From Ctenosaura bakeri (Eukaryota > Chordata > Lepidosauria > Squamata > Iguanidae): a stretch of DNA of 64,000 bases. The notes beneath the pieces are model-generated. The model made no database searches and was not told the DNA's origin. It saw only the letters and a list, made by a program, of their open reading frames with translations. Shown one piece after another: positions 1-10,000 of this stretch; position 1 is the stretch's first letter; every line of letters begins with the position of its first letter. The stretch covers positions 248,001-312,000 of the forward strand of contig CAOLHI010000929.1 in assembly GCA_948474755.1 (NCBI GenBank), read 5' to 3'. The translations under genes were made by a program, and so were the position numbers.

Positions 1-658
1 CCTTCTGATTAATTTTTGAAATGAATTTCCCTCCCTCTATTTCAGGAGCATATGAGGAAAATCAGGAAAGGTTCTGTGTAATGAGAGGTCTGCAAGCTTA
101 GTGGTAGTTCAAATGATAGTGGACCTGAGTCTGTTTTGAAGTGCTAAGCTTTATTCTCTAAATAGGCTCAGCACCTTGGATAGATCCTTTAAAGTTCAGA
201 CTAAAACCAAGAATGGATTCACTGCCCCCTTGACATGGATGCCACAAGCCACCATTGCTCATGTTGAGTACTAAACAAATCCTTGGGCTGAAGATGTGCT
301 CAGGAGTACCTATTTGATACTTCTGAGTGTATTTCTTTCACCCTGGCATACTGCCCTGTTTTGCAGCTGGAGGACCTTAGCATTCTAGTAAGATGATTAG
401 AAGATCTAGGAAGCTTGAAGTATCCAAAAGAAGTGCATGTTAAGTTCCTCACTTTCAAAGAAGAGAGAGTCAGCTATCTTTCTATATGCCCAAGCTTTTA
501 AAATGTATATTAAAGTAATTTTCAAACTCAGTAACATTTTAAAATAAAAAGGATAGAATCAATGGGTAAGGAATATTGCAATGAAATCATAGTTATCTCG
601 GTACTTCAGAGTGACCTTTCCAGGGATGTATTAGGTCAATGTTGGATTTATTTCAGGT

Positions 659-688
659 GGGTTAGGGTTAGGGTTAGGGTTAGGGTTA
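659..688 (+). repeat. Interstitial telomere-type repeat (GGGTTA)n
   Basis: There are about five head-to-tail copies of the vertebrate telomere hexamer, followed by degenerate GTTAGA units. It is a short interstitial tract, not a chromosome end, because genic sequence continues on both sides. Confidence 0.9.
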
Positions 689-777
689 GAGTTAGAGTTC
701 AGGCAGGTAGGATTCCACATTAACAAAACTTTCCCAGAAGATCCCTTAGTGTAGTGGTGGTTTGGGACCATATATTT

Positions 778-1005
778 TCTACATACCCTAAGTGCACTAG
801 ATCCTGTTTCATCTTGGAAACAAAACAGAGTCAGCCATGGTTAGTACTTATTTGGATGGGAAACCACTGATCAAGTGCTATCAGCTATATTTCAGAGGAA
901 GGAACTGGCCAAACCACCTCTGACTATTGCTTGGCTAAGAAAATCCTGTGAAATTCGTGGGGTCACCATAAGTAGATTTGAAGGCACATATACATACATT
1001 TTCCT
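778..1005 (+). mobile_element. 5S rRNA-headed SINE with Sauria/BovB-like tail
   Basis: The head resembles 5S rRNA: TTAGTACTTATTTGGATGGG is close to the conserved 5S internal promoter region. The tail (AGGAAGGAACTGGCCAAACC, then ACCATAAGTAGATTTGAAGG) is the one found on Sauria-type SINEs. Other copies lie at 23385, 35940 and 54182. Confidence 0.75.
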
Positions 1006-1650
1006 ACGTATATAGACTGTGAAGGGAGGTCTTGTGTGGGTGAAGGCATCATTGCCGATGAGACCATTTGAGTGAGGAAAAAAGCAATCAAGTATTTGGG
1101 ATTTGTTTTCGTGACTGTAAACATTAAACAATTGTAGACCTGGGTGTTGATGAACTTTCTACTTTGTTATGGCTGAGATTTGATCTTGAATTAAAGACCA
1201 ACAATTGTAGATCTTAGAGCATTCAAACCACATATCACAAATTCTGAAAATAATCTTCGTATTTCATCCTTCTAACTTGTATAATCTCTTGAGTATAAAC
1301 AAAAGTGAAGCTGGAGTAAGAAAGGTATGATAAGAGATGGTTCAGGACCTAAAGTGTATGCCCATTATTCCCAAATTACCAAATAGCTTATTTATTGAAG
1401 AACAAGCAAACCAAAAGCTGAATAGGAAAATGAAAATAAAAGGCCCAAGCTGGAATCTTTAGCTTCTACCCAATATAGTGAAGACTTGAAGTGTAATTCT
1501 GCTATTTCTGTTCCTACACCCCTCACCACTTTGTTATATTATTGGAGCTGGGCAGATCTGAGTCTGACTGGTGCCGGAATGGGTGTCTGTGGGAGTCTTG
1601 TGTAAGCTTGAATGCCAAATGTAATGTAAACTGTAGGTGTGAATGGAATC

Positions 1651-1700
1651 AACACTGTACGCAAATTTGATTTGCAACACTGTATGCAAATTTGATTTGT
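1651..1700 (+). repeat. Short tandem duplication at the CR1 5' junction
   Basis: A segment of about 26 bases containing GCAAATTTGATTTG occurs twice in a row just before the CR1 coding part, with one or two differences. It may have arisen at truncation or insertion. Confidence 0.6.
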
Positions 1701-2750
1701 AATTGGTTGACTAACCGAACCCAAAGGATACTCACCAATGGCTGCTTTTCATCCTGGAGAGAAGTGACTAGTGGGGTGCCACAGGGTTCTGTCCTGGGCC
1801 CAGTGCTATTCAACATCTTTATCAATGACTTGGATGAAGGAATGGAGGGCAAGCTGATCAAATTTGCAGATGACACCAAATTGGGAGGGGTTGCTGATAC
1901 CCTAGAGGACAGGATCAAATTTCAAAATGACCTTGACAGATTGGAGAGCTGGTCCAAAGCTAACAAAATGAATTTCAACAGAGAGAAATGTAAGGTCCTA
2001 CACTTAGGCAGAAAAAATGGAATGCACAAATATAGGATGGGGGAAGCGTGGCTGGATAGCAGTATATGTGTAAGGGATCTAGGAGTCTTGGTAGATCACA
2101 AGCTGAACATGAGTCAGCAGTGTGAAGCGGCAGCCAAGAAAACCAACGCGATTCTTGGTTGCATCAATAGGAGGATGGTGTCTAGATCGAGGGAGGTAAT
2201 GGTACCACTCAATTCTTCATTGGTTAGGCCTCATTTGGAATACTGTGTCCAGTCCTGGGCACCTCAATGCAAGAAGGATAGTAACAAGCTGGAGTATTTC
2301 CAGAGGAGGGTGACCAAAATGGTGAAGGGTCTGGAAGCCACGCCTTATGAGAAATGGCTTAGGGAACTGGGTATGTTTAGTCTGCAGAAGAGAAGGTTAA
2401 GGGACATGATAGCCATATTTAAATATTTGAAGGGGATGTCATGTTGAGGAGGGAGTGGGCTTGTTTTCCACTGCTCCAGAAACTAGGACAAGGAGCAATG
2501 GATTCAAGCTTCAGGAAAAGAGATTCCGCCTGAACCTCAGGAAGAACTTCCTGATGGTCAGAGCTGTCCAGCAGTAGAATATGCTGCCTCGGAGTGTGGT
2601 GGAGTCTCCTTCTTTGGAGATTGTTAAGCAGAAGCTGGATGGCCATCTGCCATCTGTTTTGAATGCTTTGATGTGTGTTCCTGCATAGCAAAGGGTTGGA
2701 CTGGATGGCCCCTGTGGTCTCTTCCATCTCTATGATTCTATGATTATGTA
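1690..2750 (+). mobile_element. CR1 LINE, 5'-truncated, reverse transcriptase C-terminal half
   Basis: The open frame 1692-2447 encodes the end of a CR1 reverse transcriptase: SGVPQGSVLGPVLF, the catalytic FADD box (FADDTKLGG), then the thumb and C-terminal region (RPHLEYCVQSWAPQ, LQKRRLRDM). After the sequence encoding FKYLKG one extra base near 2435 shifts the frame and gives a stop at 2445-2447. The rest of the protein tail continues in another frame to about 2700. The element ends with the CR1 hallmark of repeated ATTCTATG units (about 2729-2745). The intact frame over 250 codons suggests moderate age. It is inactive because the 5' end, including the endonuclease, is missing. Confidence 0.9.
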
Positions 2751-3369
2751 AGACCTCACTCAGTTCAAAGTTGAATCTGTCTTAAACTTTGCATATATTA
2801 AATATGTGGTTTTGAGACTCTATATGTCTTCTGAGTACTTTGAACCAAGTAGGTAAATCCAGTTCAGGCAGATTCCAGAAATGGCTGCAAACCAATACAA
2901 AGAAAGGCAGGGTTCCAGAGGCCTAATATCAATTGTTAGTCCCAGCTGGAGTAGGTACGTTGAATCAGTGGGATCTTGATAAATCAACACTTATGTAAAT
3001 TCCATTGATTCAGTGAGTGTATTCTAGTTGGGACTAATTGGATTTAGGAGCAATACTCTGACATTTAGTCTTTTAGCAGTCTTTTGTTTTTATGGAAGTA
3101 GCTTCAACATCTTAATTACTTGGTCAGATCATCCCATTTTTCTGGCCCTAACTAGATGGCAGTGGGCCGTCTTCTCTCAGCAGTCAGGACAAGGATCTAT
3201 TCTAGGAATCATCTGCTGATTCTTGCCACTGCCTTTCCTACACAGTGGTGGAAGGTTGTAACAAGATAATAGTGTGCCAGTCCTGGCAGTGGTTTCCTTA
3301 TATACACAGCTGATTAGGTGCAATAATTGTAGATATAAATGCATCACTACTGTTAAATATGCAAGTGGT

Positions 3370-3900
3370 CCCAAAGCTCAATGGTACAGAACACCATCGT
3401 GATGACCTATAATGCCCTATATGTGGGTCCATCTTATTTGAAGGACCTTATCTCCCTTCATGAACATTAGAGTTCTAAGATCTTCAAGAGAGGCCCTTCT
3501 CTCTGTCCCACTACCTACTCAGGTTCATTTGGTGAGAAGAAGGGTAAGGACCTTCTTGGTGGCTGCTCTTAGACTTTGGACCCTGCCCCCCGGGAGGCTA
3601 AGATGGCTCCCTCATCACTGTCCTTCTGCTGGAATTTTTATTTTCTCAGGCATTTAGAAATTGACTGTAAAAGGCTTTTAATGATGTGCTGTTCTACTCT
3701 GTTGGTTTTTGATGTGGTCTTTTAATGAATGTTAATGGTTTTAACTTTACAAATTGTTTGATTTTTAAAAATTTGAGACATACACACACACATATATATA
3801 TACATTTTATTGATGTTTTTGTATAGTTTTTATCATTTTTAATAAGCTGTAAACTTCTTTGACTCCCTCCACTGGGAAAAGAATGGAATATAAATGAGTA
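3370..3900 (+). mobile_element. Old L2-like LINE remnant
   Basis: A translated stretch at about 3460-3630 contains RRVRTFLVAALRLW, resembling the C-terminal conserved block of L2-type LINEs in which an (R)AFSVAAPRLWNSLP-like motif recurs. It is followed by a T-rich tail with TGTAAACTTC-like ending, typical of reptile LINE 3' ends. Divergence is high, so the family is uncertain. Confidence 0.4.
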
Positions 3901-3949
3901 AAGTAAATTTTAAAAAACCCACACTTCATGTGCAGAAGACTCAGACTGA

Positions 3950-4150
3950 GACCATTTCCACACTACACTGTTATAGTGCTATTATTCCACCTTCAACATG
4001 CAATGGAATCCCAGGGTTTGCATTTTAGGGAGGGGCATTTAGAATTCTCAGCCAGAGAACTCTTTGACCTCAGTAAACTACAAACCTCAGAATTCCACAG
4101 GATGTTGAAAGTGGAATAATAGCACTATAACAGTGTAGTGAGGAAAGGCC
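3950..4150. mobile_element. Palindromic DNA element (shared-TIR family)
   Basis: The two halves are inverted copies: CACTGTTATAGTGCTATTATTCC on one side pairs with its complement at the other end, and the centre carries CTCAGCCAGAGAACTCTTTG. The ends are ACCATTTCCACAC and GTGAGGAAAGGCC. No clean target duplication is seen. Confidence 0.8.
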
Positions 4151-4265
4151 CTCAATTTCTGCTGTCTTCATATCTCAAATGGAAAATCTGAGAAGGGTTA
4201 AAACCCCGAAGAGATGGAATTAGCCATGGTGGAGCAATGATCTGACACTTGTAAACAGCAGCTTC

Positions 4266-4864
4266 TGTGATAGATGCTGCTGCTGTGATTGAGGAGCAGC
4301 TGATTGCGCATGGAACCGAGCCAGTGAATGGGATAGATGATGCCTCTGAGATGGAGGAGCAACTGACTGTGCCAAGGACTGGGCCGGTGAGTGAGGAAGT
4401 CAACCTGCAAACATGCCCTGCACTGGAAAGTCAAACAGAGACAGAGTTGCCTTGGCCAGCTCATGACGTAGAGGGAGCCAGCAGTGGTGCAAAGGAGTTG
4501 CAGCCAGCCATGCCCATCAACCCTCAATCATGAGAAGGCTGAAATGGACGGCTCAGAGGGAGGCTGCATGGACTAGGTTGAAGAAACAATAACAAGCAGC
4601 AGCTGTTCACAGCGGCTATTTAAGTCTGCCGGCGCGGCTGCTCTTTGCTTGCAGCAAATTACTAGCAAGCCCTCACAACCTTTGTGTCTCCTGCTCCCTG
4701 AAACCCTCTGGGCGGATCTCTGCCTCCTGAACCTTAGGACTGGACCTTGACCTGGCTTGGCTTGTGTTTTCCTGGTGTTTGGTATAGTCAGACTCTCCCT
4801 GAAAGTATTCTTGACCTCCCTCCTCCCTTGCTGGCTGTGGCCCTGCAGGGAGAGATTCCTGACA
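4266..4864 (+). mobile_element. Solo LTR, family with 5-bp target duplication (copy 1)
   Basis: It begins TGTGATAGATG and ends ATTCCTGACA, the same termini as the copy at 61989-62521, and the two align over most of their length. A TATA-like CTATTTAAG occurs in the middle. Flanking pentamers are GCTTC and ACTTC (4/5 match). This copy contains a partial internal duplication of its first 100 bases (GAGGAGCAgCTGATTG and GAGGAGCAACTGACTG). No internal retroelement sequence remains. Confidence 0.75.
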
Positions 4865-5746
4865 ACTTCATGTATTTAGAAGGAAACTTAGATAACTTAG
4901 CAGTGGTTTTGGTACAACACCAAGTTATTCAGTTTCCTTTTCTTAGTGGTGGGAAAGAGAACTTACTGCTGAACCAGAAAATCTAACTTCCCTTGTGAAT
5001 ATACCACTAGAACTGAAAACTTCCCAATTTCTGAGTTTCCTGAGAGACTTTTAGTTTTATATCGTCACCAAATCTAAATGGCCTGTGCACAGCTCAGCTT
5101 CAGCAGTATATTATCCAAGGCCTACAATCATGTGGGCCCATACTTGGGGGTTAATATCACTGTATCACACAGGGCTTATTTTTGAGTTACCATGTATAGA
5201 GAGGCACTGCACATGGTATATGCTAGCTATATTGCCAGTGGGCCTGAGCTAGGTCTTGTATTTCTGGTACACCATATTTCTCCTCTCCTGCTGGATTTCT
5301 AAATTGGTCTTTTTGTGTTGTACAGTTGTAAAACATGGCAGCCCTAGTATCCTCATTTCTAAGTTGAACAGGGCTTTATTTTATTCTGAAAGCCATTCTT
5401 AAACAGTGCCAAATAAAGAGAGTAGTAATATCCTTTCTCTCACTTGTTATGTTGACAATGCCTTGTAGATCATTTTCCCACTTAAAATTATTAATTTTTG
5501 TCACATATCATTGTTCACCAGCTACAAGATGATCACAGATATTTTGTATCATCATGGGGGATATTGAAAGGGTTTATTTTCCCAAAGGCACAATATTCCT
5601 ATAGGGTCAAATATGACTTAAGGAGGTTTTTCAAGGAAGAACATGGTTTGATCTTGTGGCTTTTGCCAGTTAGTTTTCCACTGTGAGTTTGTCAAAGGTT
5701 TTAAAAAGAAATATGTTTATCTCCATATTTTTGTAACTGAAGAAGA

Positions 5747-5768
5747 ATCATAGAATCATAGAAGAGGC
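5747..5768 (-). repeat. Short CR1 terminal repeat fragment
   Basis: Tandem AATCATAGAATCATAGA is the complement of the CR1 3' terminal ATTCTATG repeats, with no further LINE sequence recognised beside it. Confidence 0.45.
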
Positions 5769-6262
5769 AAAATTAAATGCAGAATTAACTTCACAGTGAT
5801 GTGAAGAGAGATTTAGAAAAGACTAATGTTGAACTCTTCTTGAATTTTTATTTTGGCCTCAGGAAAATGAAAGCAGAAGAAATTATTGGTAGTATAAAAT
5901 GCTGATGATGTTTGGAAAGACTCGGTTTTGTAGACTGTCCTGTAGTTTTCAATGTCTGGTGGGTTAAAATCTAGGTAGCTTGGGAAAGACTTCAAGATCA
6001 GGATGATGAGTGTCTTGGCCTCCATGCTACACAGACAAGAAAAAGACATTTTTCTCTAGAAACACCCCTTTACCTGATTGTATAGCAAACTGAATCCTTG
6101 CTCAGTATATAGCAAAGTAGGAGATTGTTTCATGAAGGCTGGAAATTCTTTTGCAGAAAGCATCACAATCTGTTTCTGCATCTTTTTCACTTTCCTCTGG
6201 CAAATCCTGAGTGGAACAGTCTTATTTCAAGCTGTGTAGATCAGTGATCTTCTATTATAGTT

Positions 6263-6330
6263 TAAGTTCATGTATGTAGTACGCACATGAACTTAAGTTC
6301 ATGTACTTAAGTTCATAAGTACATGAACTT
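6263..6330. repeat. AT-rich palindrome built on AAGTTCAT
   Basis: Several overlapping inverted copies of TAAGTTCATGT / ACATGAACTTA form an almost self-complementary 68-bp block able to form hairpins or a cruciform. Confidence 0.8.
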
Positions 6331-6922
6331 ATAGTTCTATCTAGCTAGATGACAACCTCAGATGGGGATAGCTTTGTCTGGCATAAATAGTACTAAAAAG
6401 CACTTGGAACAAGCAGAGCTGTCTCATTTTCTTAATAAAGTGACTTGCACAATATTCAAGACTTTTGCCTTCTCAGACATGTATACAATGCTTGGAATGT
6501 TTTATGGGGAACTCCCAGTTGCTTGTGGCTCCTTGTGCTTATCTGTTGGACAGTATGCATTTTAGTGTTGTTAATGTGGTAAACCACCTTCAGAACAACA
6601 CGATAAAGGATATTCTAGATATTCTAGAGTGGAGAATGCTGGATGTGTAGATACTTCCTCTTTCATGAGCAGTATTCTTCCTCTCCGTGAGAAGTGTTCA
6701 CCATGAAACTTGTTTTGCTTCCCTTACGATTCTTGTGGTGACTTTCTATAGTAACAGAAACCTCTATGTTAATAGCAAAATCTCAATTTTTAGATGGATC
6801 TCTGTCGCCATTCTGAAGACAGCAAATGAATTTATTTGAATGAAGGCAATAGACAGCTAAAGTGCTTACACAGCTTATGTCATAAAGTTAATTCCCTTTT
6901 GCTTCACATTTTGTATTTTCAG

Positions 6923-7058
6923 CAAAATCATGACCACATGGTGCTCACCAATCTGCAGGAAGGAGTTTACATCTTCCAATTGACTGTGACAGATACTGCT
7001 GGACAGCAGGACTCAACCAACATCACTGTTACTGTGCTGAACGCTGAGCAGACTATAG
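6923..7058 (+). CDS. SPINT1: SPINT1 exon: end of PKD-like domain
   Basis: A pyrimidine-rich tract ending in TTTTCAG precedes the exon, and GTGGGT follows it. The exon opens in phase 0 and ends with one base of a split codon. It encodes about 45 residues, including LQEGVYIFQLTVTDTAGQQ and then a TNITVTVL strand. This is the typical last pair of beta strands of a PKD/Ig-like fold, matching the region just before Kunitz 1 in SPINT1. Asn in TNIT forms an N-glycosylation sequon. The upstream half of the domain is not seen in the window. Confidence 0.85.
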
Positions 7059-10000
7059 GTGGGTCATTCACAGAAGCACCTTTCAGAGCTGGAACCAGGA
7101 GCTGACAAAGATGAATCTAAGAGTGCTGCCAAGCTACATACCTTCTCCCTCAGAGGGAGTACAACCCCACTGGTGGCTGCCTGTTTATCCAGCTGTCAGA
7201 CCTGGGAATATCCAACTTGCAAAATCCAGCTGTATAGATTTTGTGGGACTTGATTGTATTCTGGCCAAGAACAAGGAGGCATAAGCAGCACGCTGTTGGG
7301 CTACAGCTCTAGGATCCTCCAGCCAGCTGACCATGTTGACCTTAGGGTTCTGGGTACAGTAGTTCAAAAAAGGAAACTTTCATGCTTTGGGTAAGACAGA
7401 CACAAAGTACAGTCTTAACATAGTACCATATTCCCCTTGGAAGCTGACTCTTCCTACATTGTCAGTGCCTCTTCACCATGAAATGTAGGCAAGGAAATGT
7501 AACAACAATGGTGGAAAAAGTCACAATCCGTGACACCATGTCACATGTTTTTCTAAGACTAGTATTTGGGCAAGACTCTCTTGTGTCTGGTGTTCCATTC
7601 CCCAAGTTCCATGGACATTTCACATTTGAAATAGACAAGAATGATGGGGCAGAAGGAACACAGATTGTTTCATAGGGTCCAGCTTCTCCATGTCTTCCCT
7701 CTACTATTTTAAAAAGAAACAAAAGCAGTTGATTTCCTATAGTTCCCTTTGTTCTGTTTATTCTTGCAAGCTGTTTTAAATTAGGTAAGCGAAGGCAGTG
7801 TAAGTATTTTAAATAAATGGTTGCATTGCTAATTACAGTCCCCCTCAAAGTGCTAGATTTGACTTACAATGTTTTTCATAGCTTGGATGCTATTAGTCAA
7901 GGGGTGATTTTATGTCACATGACAGAAACAAAGGTGAAAGTCTCAGGAACTAAAAGGCACAGTACAACAAATGGTGGACCTCTTGTTCTATGGGTTTTGC
8001 CTCACATGACCTAGTCCAGGCTCCAAGATTAAGAACTTTCTCCCTGTGTTTGCTTCCATGAGAGTGTTGACAAAAGATGCCTTTTGGGAATGCCCTCTCC
8101 AAACTTTTTTGGTGCCTGGAGAAGACTATTTTAGTAGATTAGTTTTAATGTTCTGGCTTTCACTGCCATCATAATGTTCACTCTTTGGAGAGAAGAGGTA
8201 TGACTTCTTGTGTGTTAGGTGATTTTCTAAACAGACATTTTTATGCATTTGTATAGCTTTAATACATTATGTGTTACGTTATATTTTTAATTATTTTGTG
8301 TAAATTATTTCAAAACTCCTTTGCCCATGTGAACTGACAGTGAAGTTTAAAAAGCTAACTGAACTCTTTTCCCACTCTGAGGCTGACTGGTTTTGAAGCA
8401 ACTTTATGAACAGAATCTTCTCTGCAGTTACCATTTTCTGTCAAAGCTCCTGAAAGATGACTAGATTGGAAGCAGGGTGTGTGTGCTCCAGACAGAGTTC
8501 AGCCACTTATTGGCAGTAAAGACCCTCTGTATTGAATAAGAAAGTGATTTGATCCACTGTGGTTGAACCCATGTTCTTCTTTAGTTCACTATATACTTCT
8601 AAATATTGTACCTTTCACTAACCTTAACCAATATACTGACTCCAGTATGATCTACAATTCATTCTTGTCACTAAAATAATATTGAAGCAGTCTTTAGGAG
8701 GGTCACTTTTCAACAGCTGATGTGGTTTGAGAATAAATTTGTTCCAGGTAGTAGTATATGAAGGGATTTCTCTCCAGATCACAAAATCTGAGAGAGTGCT
8801 TTTATGTATGGCTACTGTCTCAGTAGATTTTTTTATTTTGGTATAACTTTCTTTTCATTACAATATTGTTATTTGGGCCTTCTGAGCTCAGCAGAATACG
8901 CTAAACCTTATTGATGCCTTCTCTGATATTTACTGTGTAGTCAAGTACCATTTCTAATTTTTATTTCTAGAGCACTGCTTGGCTCCGTATAAGGTGAGTC
9001 GATGTCGCGGTTCATTCCCTCGCTGGTACTACAATCCAGCAACCAAGGAGTGTCAGAAATTCACCTTCGGGGGCTGCAAACCTAACAAGAACAATTACCT
9101 GAAAGAAGAGGAATGTAAACTTGCTTGCAAGGATGTCGAAGGTTGGTATGCTATTCAGAAAAATGTCATCTGTTGAATTTTAGATATTCAGTTGAAGAGA
9201 CTTTGTCACTTGAAAGATGAAGTGAAATTTGGAGGGGTGAAGAACAAATCCATCAACTGTTGACATGAGGTACATATCCATGCTAGCTGGGAATGATGAG
9301 ACTTGCAATTATACACAGAGTTTAGGATTGTGCTTTTAAAAAGTAACTTGTTACTTTTAAGTTAATTTGATACTTTTAAAAAACTGAATGCTAATGTTTC
9401 ATACTGATTGCTGTTTTCTTAAAAGGATAAGCTGTATTATCTGTTTGTGACATGTTACTTTTTAGTGTTTTTAAAATGCTCCTCCAATTCCCTTAAAACA
9501 GGAGCATTTTATAAGTAATAAGCAAACATTACTTGCCATAACAAACTGTCATATTATCTTTTGCAAGCAATAATACTAGTAACATTGTTACCAAAAAGCA
9601 ATGCATCATAAGTAACATTATTATTTGTACCACGTCATTTCCAAGCTAGGACATGGACATGAAATAAATGGTGCATCTTTGCAGATATTGCTATTCCCAG
9701 CAGTCCTAGCCTTTATAGTTGATGGTAAGGAGTGCTGGTTGTTGCGCTCTAACAACACCTGGAGGTCTGCAGGATTCCCACCCCTGCTCTAGTCCTGCAT
9801 TCCTGCAGGGCAGCAGAACTGGGAAAACCTCTCCAGGCCGTAGAACCAGGAAGGACAGTTTCCGTAGGTCAATAATCTAGGGAGAATACTTTTGGAAATT
9901 ATATCAATTAATATTTTTGTCCTTTCTGCCCCTACAGTTCTTGTAGTGTAGAATGTATGGAAATGTGTTCTATCTGTGTCTGCATTTTAATTTATTTTTT

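Larger units (their letters stand above)
1..6922. other. Probable SPINT1 intron upstream of the first visible exon
   Basis: I searched for the MANEC domain and the beginning of the PKD-like domain of SPINT1 and saw none. The stretch holds a telomere-like repeat (659-688), a 5S-type SINE (778-1005), a CR1 copy (1690-2750), an L2-like remnant (3370-3900), a palindromic DNA element (3950-4150), a solo LTR (4266-4864) and an AT-rich palindrome (6263-6330). The remainder is unremarkable. Confidence 0.5.

Noticed and set aside
778..900. A 5S rRNA gene
   Set aside because: The 5S-like part is diverged and continues into the SINE tail, as at three other places in the window; it is a SINE head.
4267..4533. 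Acidic 88-codon frame with Glu-rich repeats, and a similar one at 61990-62193
   Set aside because: Both lie inside members of the same solo LTR family. The similarity is DNA-level repeat homology, not a conserved gene. An LTR-encoded peptide is conceivable but unsupported.
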